Assembly (NCBI GenBank): GCA_030248215.1 | Contig: JASANG010003752.1 | Location: forward strand, 682,001 to 746,000 | DNA from: Enoplolaimus lenunculus | Taxonomy: Eukaryota; Nematoda; Enoplea; Enoplida; Thoracostomopsidae | DNA: 64,000 nucleotides | Direction: 5' to 3' | Part shown: positions 33,101 to 45,200 of the stretch, piece by piece | How positions within the stretch are numbered: the first letter of the stretch is position 1 | Layout: each line of letters starts with the position of its first letter | The notes under the pieces: model-generated | The model's input: only the letters and a program-made list of their open reading frames with translations | Databases searched by the model: none | What the model was told of the DNA's origin: nothing | Translations under genes and position numbers: made by a program

Positions 33101-36100
33101 TTTTGACACAATTTTATGATGTTATGTGTATCGACTTGACTTTGTACTGCTACGTTTTACCTGTTTGCTGGAAATGAATTTAATATTCAGATTCATTGAA
33201 AATATACATTAAAACCCGCTGTTATTTTCCAATAATTTAATTCGAAATTGTTGTATTAATAAATATCCGGTTACAGACCGAATTTGGTAATTAGACACAA
33301 CAATCAATACAAGCCCGTAGCCAGCCAGGTCACGTTTCTAGAAGGGTGTCTAAAAATATTCACGAGAAGCGTACAAAAGTTTTCGACGACTTGCAAGCAA
33401 GGTTGAACATTATCTAATTGGTGGCAAAATTTTTCCAGCCGATGCTGACTTTTCCGGTTATCCCTTCGCTACGGGCTCAAACCAAACTGTTTCGCGAGTA
33501 TGATACTTGGTACTAGTTCTTTAATTGCTTGAAAAATTTAGGGTACACGAAACGCTTTCAACGCTGCGTTCCTTGTGATGCGTTCAAATTGGTATATTTA
33601 AATAGAATGCGCGTCAAAATAAATGAAATTTAACCAAATTCAGTAATTTTCTACGCTGAACAATAATTATATTGTTTTTGTTCACTTTCAGACGGTCATT
33701 ACGTATGTGATGCAACCGGAACGAAAAACTGTTTGCCGAATTATTATGATCGAACGAAAAATTGCACTGTATTTTGCGTACCGACCGCACAGTATCGATG
33801 TGACGATAATACCGGTGAACATCGATGTTATGCAGCAATACCTGATTGTTCAGGGATTTGCATACCAGACAGCGATGCGCCGTATCATTGCGTCAATCGT
33901 TCGGTTGTATGCAATCCAGGTTATTACAATCCACCTCACTGTGATGTGTACTGTGTTAATCCTGAAACCGATTCGCGTCAACATTATACGTAAGTGAGCC
34001 TTTTACGGCGATGCTATACATTAATCGCGCAGTAGCACATTCAGTTACGAATTTAGAAAGATCTGACATAACGCCATGCGATATATCATAGTAAAAAAAC
34101 GTAGTAAGCGATGCGAGTTAGAAGTCAAACGTAATTTTAGGAACTAAATCGAAGTACAACATTTTGGTTTTGAGCCCTGCTGCGAGCGTTGTAAGTTAAA
34201 AAAATAATTTGCAAATTGGTATACAGTGTCATCTGGCACAAGGTATAGAGCCACACTTCATAAAGGCACATTGATTGCTATTAAATTCACTGACGTATGT
34301 TTTGAAAAAACCCTGGAAAAATAATGGTACTTAAAGCAATCCAGCAGTGATATTGGCTTCAGCGTCCATTATACTACCCCGTCATTAATTACCTAGTGTA
34401 CGCATAATATTGTGGAAGTTGCATTATAACTCAGCGATGATGGTTCAAGCATGCCATCCGAGAGTCCGGTGTTCGAATCCTAATCTTAAATTGGGGCCCA
34501 AATTCTCAAATGCGTGTAGCACTTATCATCAATTAGCGATTGGTTTTCAAACTTGCGAACATCTGCAGTTGCAGATCTCAAAATTGGTGCAGAAGTTGAC
34601 CAAATCAAACGCGAACAATGTGCTCAATTTCGAACCTCACCATAAATATTCATGTAGGCACCAGTAAAACCTCCTCAAATGAATCTTTCACATTTTTTCA
34701 GTTATTTAGGTGTAACAGTAACGGATCTAAAATATGCGACACTGGCTATACGGGACCGGTGTGCAATTGCTCAGAGCCGCACATCGACGATCACTACAAA
34801 TGCAATCCGGCAACCGGTGAAATGATATGCGATCCAGAATGGAGTGGCGAATTTTGTAACTGTGACACAAACGCATCGCATTCACAGTATCATTGTGACC
34901 GTAATACCGGAAACCGGATCTGTAATCTTGGTTATTATGGCCAAAATTGTACTATTCATTGCCGACCACCACGGCTACATCGTGATTTCTACGAATGTAA
35001 CCAAACAACCGGTAAAAAACAGTGTTTTCCCAACTTTTACGGTCCTGATTGTCAAATTTACTGCGTCGAAACCAAGTATTACACGTGCGATTCAGAATCT
35101 GGCACACATGTTTGTATTCGCGAAAATAGCTATGGTTCCAATTGTGACGTGATCTGTGTTCCTTCAAAACACAACGAATACATTTGTGACCCCAGGTCTG
35201 GTGCTAAAATTTGCAGTCAAAAATATGGTGGACCTGAATGCTCGCAACGTCTCTACTCAAAAGTATACTTCATTGCGTCGATCGCATTGGCGTTGGTTTT
35301 AGGTTTGGTTTTGGTTATTTTTATTATTGTCGCCGTCGTATTTTATGTATTTCGACGCAAACACTCTCGTCTACCGCATGGCGTTAATCGACCAATTTCA
35401 GTTTCGTTTCAATCTGATCGCGTTCGGCCAACTGTGTTTAATGAACGCGTTTCGGGCACTGAGTCGATATCTTCTCAGTCGAAGCTTATCATTGGTACGT
35501 TGAAGTTATCTTAGGTCCGGGGTCACATGCATGCGGATTTCCTAACGAGGATATATCGCGGTCCGAACTTACTGGGGAGACATGAAAAGCTAGTGTTATT
35601 AACAGTTTTTCTACAAAAAACCAAATCTGACACAAGCGTCTTAATCTCTAATGAATACATGAGAGTGTTGAATTGAGCCTGGGTTTTATACGTTACAAAT
35701 ATTCTACACTGTATTTCCAGTGAATTGATTTTAATTCAGAATAAAGTTGAATCACTGAGTTTGAATTTTGTCTTTTATAACTCAAAACTCTGACTTGATT
35801 AGGATCATTCTGAGTCAATTAATCAACTCACCCGGAATTAAATCTGCTCAGAGTGAGTTAATGTTCACTGCTGTTAATTTAGGAATAGCCAGAAATGACT
35901 AGTTCGTACTCTGATTTGATTAATCAACTCACTGGAACTTGCTAGTCAAGCAGTTTCCAAATTTTGCAACACTATACATATATTAATAATGAAATATACC
36001 TATTTTCTATGTGGCTATGGATTAGTTTGGATGCAACGCTGTTCTGTCTTTTGTTTATCTGAAAAATTTAACGCAAAAAATTGACTGAAGCTATGTTCAA

Positions 36101-36696
36101 ATTTCGTATCGTGAGCATTCAAGCTGACAGTTGTGAATAAATTCCAACCAATGAGCATAGTTTATCAACGAGGAAACCAGCGATCAATTTTATGACTTGT
36201 TAATCCTGAACAGCCGGCGCAACGCATCGAGTATTAAACATCACATTTATCATTTTCAGCAAACCCGTCGATGATGAATACAGGATCGTTCGTCAAAACC
36301 CGTCTTCCAAACGACACATTGCCTGCCGTTCCTCAACCACCAACAGGCCAAGTAGAGCCTCAAAATACGAATTCCCCGGTGACACAAGTCTCACTCGATG
36401 CGACGGATTTGAACGGAGCGTATTTGAATGGACATACAAGAATTGGCTGTATGAATTCCGAAACAAAATCAAACGATTCCAGTGTTTACGACGAAGTTGA
36501 ATTTCCAGTCCGTAAAAATAGCCTGCAAATCGCTGAAGGAAGCATTGAATTGATGATGCGAGATAAATCGCTCAATTCGATTAGTTTAGGAACAACAAAT
36601 CGCGAAAGTGATACGTCAGCCTATCACTGGAATGGACCACCTAGCCCGATAGGTGACCATTCAGCGACTTACACGAGTATGAAGCATTATAGTTAG
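30178..36696 (+). CDS. DSL-domain type I membrane protein with ten tandem DSL-type units (Notch-ligand-like)
   Basis: Five exons: 30178-30523, 31813-32106, 33692-33989, 34710-35494, 36260-36696; 719 aa. Residues 1-26 are a signal peptide. Residues 27-146 form a cysteine-poor, N-glycosylation-rich region where Notch ligands carry their C2/MNNL domain. A DSL domain follows (WLTFEVQTECDKYYYGEEC, from residue 149, then SIFC...GGHYRC...C). The last four cysteines of the DSL pattern, xxxC-n-hYxC-n-C-n-C, then repeat to about residue 490, making ten units including the first. No ordinary EGF repeat was recognised. A membrane segment spans about 498-527, with FRRK after it, and a 192-residue tail contains VYDEVEF. 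Known role of DSL proteins: binding Notch receptors on the next cell. The exon 1 donor (ACA|GTACGT) is chosen because it gives phase 1 to match exon 2; the frame stays open to 30615. Introns hold a satellite, a hairpin and tRNA-like DNA. Confidence 0.85.
30561..30846. repeat. Perfect 58-bp inverted repeat with 170-bp spacer, DSL gene intron 1
   Basis: Arm 30561-30618 is the exact reverse complement of arm 30789-30846 (for example GGAGAAATGCACGAGGTATA against TATACCTCGTGCATTTCTCC). It starts 38 bases after the chosen donor of exon 1. The transcript could form a long hairpin here. Confidence 0.85.
30850..31120. mobile_element. GC-rich ACGGCACCG-type element in DSL gene intron 1
   Basis: ACGTACGGCGACGTC at the left, internal repeats of ACGGCACCGGACGG, and CGTTATCAAAAGTATAGCGC at the right. 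It follows immediately after the right arm of the 58-bp inverted repeat. Confidence 0.5.
32342..32850 (+). repeat. Three tandem copies of a ~170-bp satellite unit, DSL gene intron 2
   Basis: Each unit starts near TATGCAAATTAG, with ATCGGTTTTGGAGGTTTGTA and CCTCGCACCCAA..ACCCTT inside. Units begin near 32347, 32502 and 32677; a partial fourth starts near 32846. The following 32935-33095 holds CAAAATCGGTTCAGCCGTTC, a (GGACGGACA)n run and CTTCGCTC tracts. Confidence 0.75.
33312..33478. mobile_element. GGCCCGTAGCCA element in DSL gene intron 2
   Basis: It begins AGCCCGTAGCCAGCCAGG and ends CCCTTCGCTACGGGCT; internal CTTGCAAGCAAGGTTGAA matches the other copies. Confidence 0.55.
34421..34487 (+). 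pseudogene. tRNA-Gly-like sequence in DSL gene intron 3
   Basis: The stretch reads GCATTATAACTCAGCGATGA (A-box-like), GCATGCCATCCGAGAG (anticodon arm, a possible GCC loop) and GGTGTTCGAATCC (B box). It resembles tRNA-Gly but the acceptor stem does not pair. It runs straight into a copy of the CTCAAATGCGTGTAGCAC repeat, as in a tRNA-headed SINE. Confidence 0.5.
35707..35943. mobile_element. CCAGTGAGTTGATT inverted-repeat element, in DSL gene intron 4
   Basis: The left end CACTGTATTTCCAGTGAATT and the right end AATCAACTCACTGGAA are inverted. Similar copies are at 56188-56438 and 59271-59524. Confidence 0.65.
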
Positions 36697-36841
36697 CGGT
36701 TTCTTTGCTAAAAGTCATTTGGTGAAGATTGAATTATAAACTATTTTTTAATGAAATGTAGTAATACTTTATTTTGAAATAATGCAGGTACAGCGCTTAT
36801 GACGAAGTTTTGACTTTCTGTTCGCAAAAGACAATCAACCC

Positions 36842-37191
36842 CAGGGTGTAACCGGATATTGTTTCCGGTATAAATCGATGTCCGTTTCCGTTTCCGTTAT
36901 AGAAATAACGGAAATTATGTTATTTTTACGTCCAAAATTAGTTATAAATCACGTATATATCTGACAACACTTTTTCGTTACAGAGGCTGCAATGGTTCGA
37001 AATGATCCACAGTGTTAAACAATTCCATGCATCCGCCATTTGTTTATTACAAATTTTTGAAAGTCTAGTGAATATATGCTCGCCTCAATTGTGTTATCAG
37101 AAAAATAAAACATGTTCGAATTTTTTAACTTCAATATCCGTTTTCCGTTTTCGATTCCGTTTCCGTTATTTTTACTATTCGATGACACCCG
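36842..37191. mobile_element. GTAACCGGATA inverted-repeat element
   Basis: It begins CAGGGTGTAACCGGATATTG and ends TACTATTCGATGACACCCGG; same Cs and Ts as 13618-14024. It lies 145 bp after the DSL gene stop. Confidence 0.6.
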
Positions 37192-37336
37192 GCAATCGAC
37201 CAATCACTGAATGATGTGTTGAATTTGATGATGTAAGAAAAATCGCTCAATTGTATTAATTTTACGTACAAATAGCGGAAGAAATATATCAGCGTAGCCT
37301 TTTATCTGCTTTTGTAAGATGAAGCAAGGATACGAT

Positions 37337-37704
37337 ACGGGTTTCTGGAGTTTTCTTAAGTTTTTACTTTGCTTACACTTAAGTAATTATTTACTTAAGT
37401 TGCCGCCTTATGTAGTTCCTTAACTTTTTGAACAAAAACGAATAAACGCTAAATGTAAGCCACGATCATACAAGAAAGTAATAGTTTTGCTTTATATTAA
37501 GGAGGCATCATAAATCTTTGAGTTCAATGAGATCAAGGTTATTGTGCTTCAATTGGTATTGTGTAATATACAAAATTTGGTCAGTGAATTTAAGTATTTA
37601 CTTAACTTTAGTACGTTTTTAAAAACTATAAAATGGTTAAGTATACAGTTAGCATGTACTTATAAGTACTAAGTCTTACTTAAGTAGGGTTTTAAAACCG
37701 CAGC
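37337..37704. mobile_element. ACTTAAGT-rich inverted-repeat element
   Basis: CTTAAGTAATTATTTACTTA and repeated ACTTAAGTAG tracts lie between diverged inverted ends. Matches 55561-55914. Confidence 0.45.
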
Positions 37705-38072
37705 CCATATCTAATAAAAATATGTCTGATTAAGTTGAAATTTTAATATTAATTAGTAATCTGATTAATTATATTTATAAGTGGACCTTTAACGGGGTTT
37801 TCAAAAAAAAAGGAAGGATATGTTCTATGTTTGGTAAACAATTACTTTGTCAAGCTGAGTTCGACCTTTAATTAATAATCCAATATATAGTTAATAAGTC
37901 AATTTTAAATAAATGATGGTTTTACACGTTTGCTGGGACAGGGACCGAGATCCCCTAAGCTTGCAAGGTTGCTCAATTCAAAGGTGAATTCAGAAATTTG
38001 CACTTCGGGATTGACAGTCTGACGAATGTAAAAGTTAAACGAACAGCATGAATCACGAAAAATGTAGAACGC

Positions 38073-38229
38073 ACACTGCAAAAAATGGCGAGTCAAAATG
38101 ACTCTCTCCGAAATAGGCTTGCAGTGAGTCGGATTTGGCTCTATCGGAGTCGAATTTGACCCAGTTTTTGTAGTGCCCAAGAGCGTATTTCAGAGAGAGT
38201 GAGTTTGACTCACAATTTTTTTGCTGTGT
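38073..38229. mobile_element. Fold-back element, copy 4
   Basis: Ends ACACTGCAAAAAATGGCGAG and CTCACAATTTTTTTGCTGTG, with diverged arms keeping CTCTCCGAAATAGGC. Confidence 0.65.
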
Positions 38230-39594
38230 AGAAAACAAGACCTCATTATTTTGTGGATTGTATTTTTGGTGATTGCACAGAGTGCGAACGAGCTACCGCC
38301 ATATTATGGCTCAGCGAGTTGACTCAATGCGTAAAAACAATTTGGCTGAGAATAAAATTAATGTTCAATTACGACTTTAAAAATTACTTCCAAGAAATTG
38401 TTTTTAAAAACAGAGTCGTTTATGACATCTCTGGGTAAACAATAAGAGCATCCGTGTTACGTCTAAATTGTTTGTATTCGATCCAGGGACGTCGGGGATT
38501 TTCTAACTCAAACTACCATTTCAAATATAACGACTTGTGCAGTAAAGCTTAGAACGTCAACATTATTCACCTAAGTATGGTTTAATGCGAATGGCTAAAA
38601 TAAACAATAACAACTGTTATCTCGTGTCTATGGCAGGACCAAACTGGCACTAGCTATAGATTCTGGCATTTTGGTACAACCAGCCCGCCCCTGCCTCAGC
38701 ACGTAGCCAGGAGGCGCATGGCGGTCTAGACCTTCTATCCATAAACCAAAAAATGTTTTGGGATGGTTACAAAGAGATTTAATATCAGAAGTACGTCTAG
38801 TTTTTCGCTGGCGTCGCTTGACGAGGCTTTGTTCATAGTTTTACACAAATAAGCACGGTGTATCTGCCAAATGTAGCGATCGAATTACTCTTTCGAATCC
38901 GTTATATTTTGTATTGGGCTCATTAATTTCAAATTCGCATCCTTTCCACTGGCTTCGCTCGCGAATTCGCCAACGTTAAACCTTTACTTTAAACTCCTAG
39001 TTTACACAACCGAGGTTTTATATTTTGTCGAGTGAGCCAAATTCCATCACTCCGCCCCCGAACATATTTTGCCCATTAGGCCAAATCGACAGTTCACCCC
39101 TGTCTCGGATCTCTCACACCATTGTACTTCAGTGCACAGTTCCGGCGTCGGCACACGGGACATAACGTTTGGGCCGTGCATGTACCCAGAGGTGGATCAG
39201 TGGAGGCTCAGCCTCCATGGAAGAAATTTGCCATCCCCCCAAGAATATTTTCAACCTCGTTTGTAAGTCTTCAAAAAAAACTAAAAATGTTCAGAGCCCA
39301 TAGTAAAGAAAAACTGGCTACAGGCCTGCTCTGAGCACGCCGCTTCGGTTCGCCATTAGCAAATCCAAAATCTCGGACGCCTCAAGAATAGCCGTTATAG
39401 TGTGTAAATGGGGTCCAAGACGAAAGAATGAGTCACACAACATTGTCAAAGTATGTAATCCAACAATCTCTTATACTTAGCTTCATGCCTTAGGGCACCC
39501 AGAGGCTGTGCAGTTGCCCTCTTTGCACACATACCTGCCTGCGTCCATGTCTACACTAAAATACAACCAAGACTACAATGTATACACGAAGATG

Positions 39595-39684
39595 GGCCAA
39601 TGTAAAGAACAGGGCCGTAACAGTAGTACAAGTATGTTTCTATGCTTAAACCTACGCTAACCCCACGTATCAATACACCGGGCC
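39595..39684 (-). mobile_element. Short TTAGGC-family element, abutting the next
   Basis: It begins GGCCAATGTAAAGAACAGGG, has a tiny core (CTTAAACCTACGCTAACCCC), and ends at the GGCC that also starts the next element. An inverted copy of the pair is at 54772-54861 and 54601-54775. Confidence 0.6.
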
Positions 39685-39890
39685 ATGTATGTATAGAACA
39701 TGCCGGATAGTTTTCCGGAGGGTATATAATAGAGTCAGTTTAAGCTGTAAATTAATTTTTTGCTTATGCTTAGGCTTAGGCTTAGGCTTAAGAATAGGCT
39801 CATCCAAACGCTCAGGCTTAGGCTTATGCTTAGGCTTAGGCTTAGGAATGTTCTTATACTACTGTTCCGGTCCTGTTTTATACATGGGCC
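39681..39890 (+). mobile_element. TTAGGC-core element, complete
   Basis: It begins GGCCATGTATGTATAGAACA and ends CCTGTTTTATACATGGGCC. Two long TTAGGC clusters lie inside, separated by CATCCAAACGCTC. It is part of the inverted 600-bp duplication with 54601-55190. Confidence 0.75.
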
Positions 39891-40582
39891 GGTAAACCTA
39901 TACCTAAACCCTAGCAGAAATAATCTAAAACGTAAGCTTTACTTTATTGCAATCCCGCGGAAAAACGGTCCGCATCTGATCTAGGACCACAGATCGGGGG
40001 GGGCACATTTAAGAAAGTGTTTTCTACTGCAATAACTGTATACAAGTTGTGCAGTTTTTTGAAAAATATTATTTGTTGTGTGCGAATGTTTGTTGCAAAT
40101 GGAAAACAGTGTCTACGTTGTTTATTTTTATTAACAAGTGAATTCGTTTATATTTTTCTGTTAAAGTTTGCAGAGTGTATGTTTTCAGATAGCGTTTCTT
40201 CTCGGCTTTTGCTAAATTCTTGGCGTAATGGCTATTTTCGTAGTGGCCGTTCCAGACATTCCGGCAACTGAGGGCGGATAGTTGTTTGTGTTGATACTTA
40301 GATTCACAAATTATGCCGAAGGATCAAAAATTTCGGTTGCATTTCTGCAATATTTTTCAGTTATTTCGCAATAAACCCCTTGTGTCCTGCTGATAAACCA
40401 TTGTTATCGCAAATTTTCAGCACGGCAGGGCTGGTGGTAGATATACCGCAGACCAATGTGCTATTTAAACCGACTACTAATCGGTCTAAGCCATTTGTCA
40501 GACGCAATACCGCTAACCAATCAGCGTTGGTTTTACGTCTCTGTTGTTTAAATACACTCGAGCAGTTTCATTTGTTATTTTG

Positions 40583-40729
40583 GGGCCTATTAGGGCCGTT
40601 CCAGTTTCTGGTGGGTTTTAGTTCAAGTGCAGGCTTAGGCTTAGGAATGCGCTTATTGACGCGTAGGCTTAGGCGTAGACTCAGGAATACAATTAATCTG
40701 CTGTTACGGCCCTAAAAGTAACATTGGCC
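40583..40729 (+). mobile_element. TTAGGC-core element, diverged left end
   Basis: It has GGGCCGTTCCAGTTTCTGGT near the left, GCAGGCTTAGGCTTAGG in the core, and a right end TACGGCCCTAAAAGTAACAT followed by TGGCC. Confidence 0.65.
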
Positions 40730-42241
40730 AACGTTTGTTTAGTAAGAGCAAACAGCTATTAAATTAGTTATCTAATTTTCTACAGCTATTAGCTGAAAGG
40801 TTTTTATACAGTGTAAATAGCGTTGTAGCGTATTTGAATCATATGGTTGTTATCAGAGAACAATTTTGGGTTTTGAATTTAACAATTTTAGTTTACATTT
40901 TGTATGCTAATTGTTAAGCGACGTGGTTTTTGAATGTTTTCAGTCTAGAAATCATTAGTATGCGAATTTTATGGTATCAGTAACCTGCATCCTTCATTTA
41001 CAATGAAGTACACTGGTCCGTACCCAACAAGGTTTGATCTGTGACAGTTTCAAGGAATTTTGAAGCCTGAGAGCTATCGCCGAAAACCTAATAAATATTT
41101 AGTGCTAACACTGAACCAGCTTATTGTACACTTCTCCCACATTTACATTTGTTGGCTTACTTGAACTAAATTGGACTGGGGGGTTTAGCGACCCTTTTGG
41201 CTTCCTCCTTTCGGTACGCCAATCATTTCTGTATAAGTATTTTCAGCGGAATTTGGCACAAAATTTTTGCGTTAAGTCATATCCACCCGTGTAAGTTTTT
41301 GCAGCAACAGCATGTAAGAGCAACTTGCACATTCAAGATGGGCCACAGAACATTTGAAGTTTTTGCATCTGCAAGTTATTCACTAGAATTCATACTATTT
41401 AATTCAATTTGCACGTGTGAACGCAGTGGTAAGTCGCTTGAATTTCGTGCACCTGCATTTTGATTGGTCAATCTGAAAATGTGTTGCTGTCCTCTTCTTA
41501 ATTTAATTCTCAGACCTTTTTGAATTTATTGAAGAAGTTTGAATTAATTCAAATATCGAATTTGTTTGATATTTCGCAGTCTACGGCGATGGCGACCGGT
41601 CCAGTTTAATATTTTTAAGTACAAAGTAGAAATTGTATCGGTATGAAGGTGGTTTGAAGTCAAGAAATTTTGAGTAAAATGCTTTAATTCGAACTAATAA
41701 TCATCATTGGTTGAACTGACAATTGATAGCTTATGCATTACAGTCGTCTGCACATTATACATGTTATGAATATATTTCAATATTCAAAATAAAAATGTTG
41801 CGTTGCAAATACTTGCAGCTGCAAGTGTTTCATGCAAGTTGCATCTGCGAGTTCCCGCTGCAAAAACTTGCACGTGTGAATAGGGCTCAAATCTGGCCAG
41901 TAGACACACTGGCGGATTAATTCAAGGTGACGGAATGCCAGCTTACCCCGTGCCCCCTCAACAGGAACATAACCAAATTTATATATTAAAGGTTTAGTAC
42001 TAAAATGGCGTTTTTGCTCGCTTCGCTGCTTGTTTTTCAACTGGCTATGGGCAGCAATACAATTTGGCCAGAACGTCCGCTGATCTTGTATAATTCACAA
42101 GTGTGGTTAAAATTTTTTCATAGGAGCCTAAGATCTTTTGGGTCAAGAATTGAACCCCAATCGATTCCAGTTGACAGTGAATATCAATTGTGTTTGTTAT
42201 TTTACACAATTCTTTACAATAACACGTGTTACTAGGAAATT

Positions 42242-45200
42242 ATGGTTTTGAAAAGTCAGTTGCCTGATGTCGATGTGCCAATACAAAGCGTTGCCGACTT
42301 TGTTTTAGAGCCGTTGAAAAGTTTTGGAGATCAAATTGTTTTAGTAAGTTGCTAATATTCAAACGCTTTTACGTGGTGAAAAATCTGTATTGAACTAAAT
42401 TGCATACTGTAGTGACCCGAATAAGAGGGGGGACTGATATTTATTTGGTCTCTCCAGAAGGTACCACCCTGTTATTTGGTTACGGACTATTATTTATTTT
42501 CAACACGCCCTCCGCCACCATTCGTTACTGATATTTTCCGGTATTGCAACTATTCGGTGAATTAAACGTTTTTTGCCTTGCATCAAAAGCTTGAACGATA
42601 ATTGAAGCTTATACTTCGGAATGTGCTTTCAAAACTAAAGTACGCTTTACAGTTTCGAATTCAACTTTATTTGGTCCTGGAGTCATTCATGCGCTACAAT
42701 TTGGGATAGTTGACATTATGAACTCTAATTAAGGTTTAGAGACTCTATCCGCTTACGGACTCTTATTAGGGATACGGATTTCTATTGATTGGGTCTCAAA
42801 ACGGTGCCCCCCTCTTATTCGGGTCACTACAGTACTTTTCTATCATGTTTCGAAAGTAAAAAATTTAAAAAAACTGAAATATTTGAGGAAATCTATGACG
42901 AATTCGCTGCTGCTGCTGCTATATTCGAATTACATTTAGTTCGGCGCTATACTGGTCGTGCGGCCCCGGACGCCGCAGTACGTTAATTTTTGCTTACAAA
43001 TGGATATGCTGTCCCATGGGGCAATGAACCTGAGTTGTGGCACGGTTCCGAACGGTGCCCTATGGGTAATGTTCGGCGCCGGTCGTCATCAAAAGTATAG
43101 TACCATTCAATTTTTGCAGATAAACGCAAATACAGGCGCTAAATACACTGCAAGGCAAGTTTACGATGCAGTGCATTCAATTGCAATTGGTTTACAAGCG
43201 CAGGGATTCAAAAAAGGCGATGTCGCTTTGCTGGCGGTGAAAAATTGTCCTGAATATTTGATGTTTTTGTTTGGAGTACTGAAAGCTGGCGGTGTTGCGT
43301 CTGGATTGAACACAGAATATACCGAACGTAAGGAAGTATCTTGTACACTTTCACGCTTCGTTTAACGTTGGGACTCACTAGCGGATCCAGACGGAATGGC
43401 GGGCAGGCGTACGTCCCACGTTCCCACGTCAGAAGTTTTTTTGCGATAAAATGGCATGATCCCAACCTTACGATTTCCACCGTCAAAAATAGACACATAT
43501 ATAGCATAAGTACAGTAAAAATTGTGTTTCATAACTTTTGCCAGCCCGCCCAGCCCCCATCACAAATTTTTTGGTGATAAAATGCTAAGATTATAACTTC
43601 ACAATTCTGTGTTACGTAGTATATATCTTTTGAACTAAAAAATCTTGGGCTTCCAAATTGGGTTTAATTTTAGGATTTTACACTTACGGTGCTACTGTAT
43701 GTAATATTCGCTCCGCAGTTATCGGAATTTGCTTGTTTCAAGACTTAGTACCAGCTGGCGATACTGTAGTGACCCGAACAAGAGGGGGACTGATATTTAT
43801 TTGGCTTCTCTAGACGGTACACCCCAGTTATTCCGTTACGAGCTGTGCTTATTTTTAACCCGCCCTCCGCCTCCTTTTCTTATTTGGACCTAACAACTAT
43901 GCGATGAATTAAACGTTTATTTGTCTTGTGTCAATAGCTTGAGCGACTATGCAAAGTTATACTTAGGAATGTACTTTCAAAACTTAAGTACGCTTTAAAA
44001 TTTCGGACTCAACTTTATTTGTTCCTGGAATCATTTATGCGCTACAATTAGAAATAATTGACACTTATGGACTCTAATCAGGGTTTAGGAACTCTATCCG
44101 CTTACAGACTCATATCAGGGATACGGACTCCAATTGATTGGGACTAAAAATCGAGACCCCCTCTTATTACCCCCTCATATTTGGGTCACTACAGCACGCG
44201 ATGTTGAGAGTGCTATTTGAGGCTTTAATAATTTCATATATTTTTTGTCTCAAGTTTAACAAAAACCATTTCATATCATAAATTGTTTTAGACGAAGTTG
44301 CTGACCGCATATTGGATTGCCGACCAACTGTAGCATTGTGTGAACGTGATTACATGCCAACTTTTCGAAAAGGGCTTGAACGATCGCCTGGAATTATACA
44401 GGTTTGCAGCTTATCAAGAGAACACAACAAGCGCCGCAGGGATATGGGGAATGGGAATATATTTCTTTTGTGGAGAGACAAGAAACAAAGCGCACATTTA
44501 ACAGGATTTAAAATAACCTTTGATAAAAATTAACGCGTGGCAAACGAGATAAATTTTGCAAATGTCAAACGTGGCTGACTTTATCATCTGATGCTTGTTT
44601 CAGACAACATTTATAATCGATCCGTGTCCAAAATGTAAACTTGACGGCCGTGAGAGGCGTGCATTTGCTGATCTTGTCAAATTTTCGTTTGAAAATCGTC
44701 ATATCACACTGAAATGTCCAGCAATAAATCCACGTGAAGATATAGCGTTGCTTTTGTATTCAAGCGGTACAACAGGAAGACCAAAAGGCGTTCTTCAAAC
44801 ACATTTCAACGTTATCGGATCATTAGCTACTGCGGAGTATGTCTGTATAAGCATGTAGATATTGCTTGGATTGCAAACACAAAACTTAAAACGATTTCTG
44901 AATTATTAAGTCGATTTTTAGCTTTTAGAAAACAAAAAAAAGATTGATGATCCAAGCCTTCTGTAAATATACGTTTAGCAGTCGAGTTTTAAACTCACTG
45001 CATAGTCATTGCCAGATGCTCAAAAATAGTACTCGGTTGTGGTAACACTGGTTAATCTAGCAAGCAGAAAGTTTTATTGGAAACCTGAGACATAAGTTGA
45101 CGGTACAAAATTTAAGAAGCGGAAGCGACGGCTTTCGGCTGTATATACAATGAAACACTGAAGCAATTAATAAATTTTTGTAGCTGATGCGAAAGGAGAA

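Larger units (their letters stand above)
39285..39890. repeat. ~600-bp segment repeated inverted at 54601-55190
   Basis: The two segments share, in mirror order, a CTGGCTACAGGCCTG-type end, a GGGGTCCAAGACC tract, GCAGTTGCCCTCTTTGCACA, CATGTCTACACTAAAATACA, and the pair of TTAGGC-core elements. They face each other on both sides of the synthetase gene. Confidence 0.75.
37705..42241. other. Repeat-rich stretch between the DSL and synthetase genes
   Basis: It holds a fold-back element (38073), the inverted duplication (39285), TTAGGC-core elements and CACGTGCAAG repeat parts. A frame at 42005-42235 starts MAFLLASLLVFQLAMG like a signal peptide, but no homology or splice link supports it. Confidence 0.45.

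Noticed and set aside
39689-39984. Frames rich in LGLGLRL or LRLRLR
   Set aside because: Translations of TTAGGC repeats, not genes; the same applies to 48829-49104, 53296-53499 and the minus-strand frame at 51060-51461.
42005-42235. MAFLLASLLVFQLAMG frame as a secreted leader for the synthetase
   Set aside because: It ends in a stop before the ATG at 42242, and a signal peptide would conflict with the SKL peroxisomal signal.
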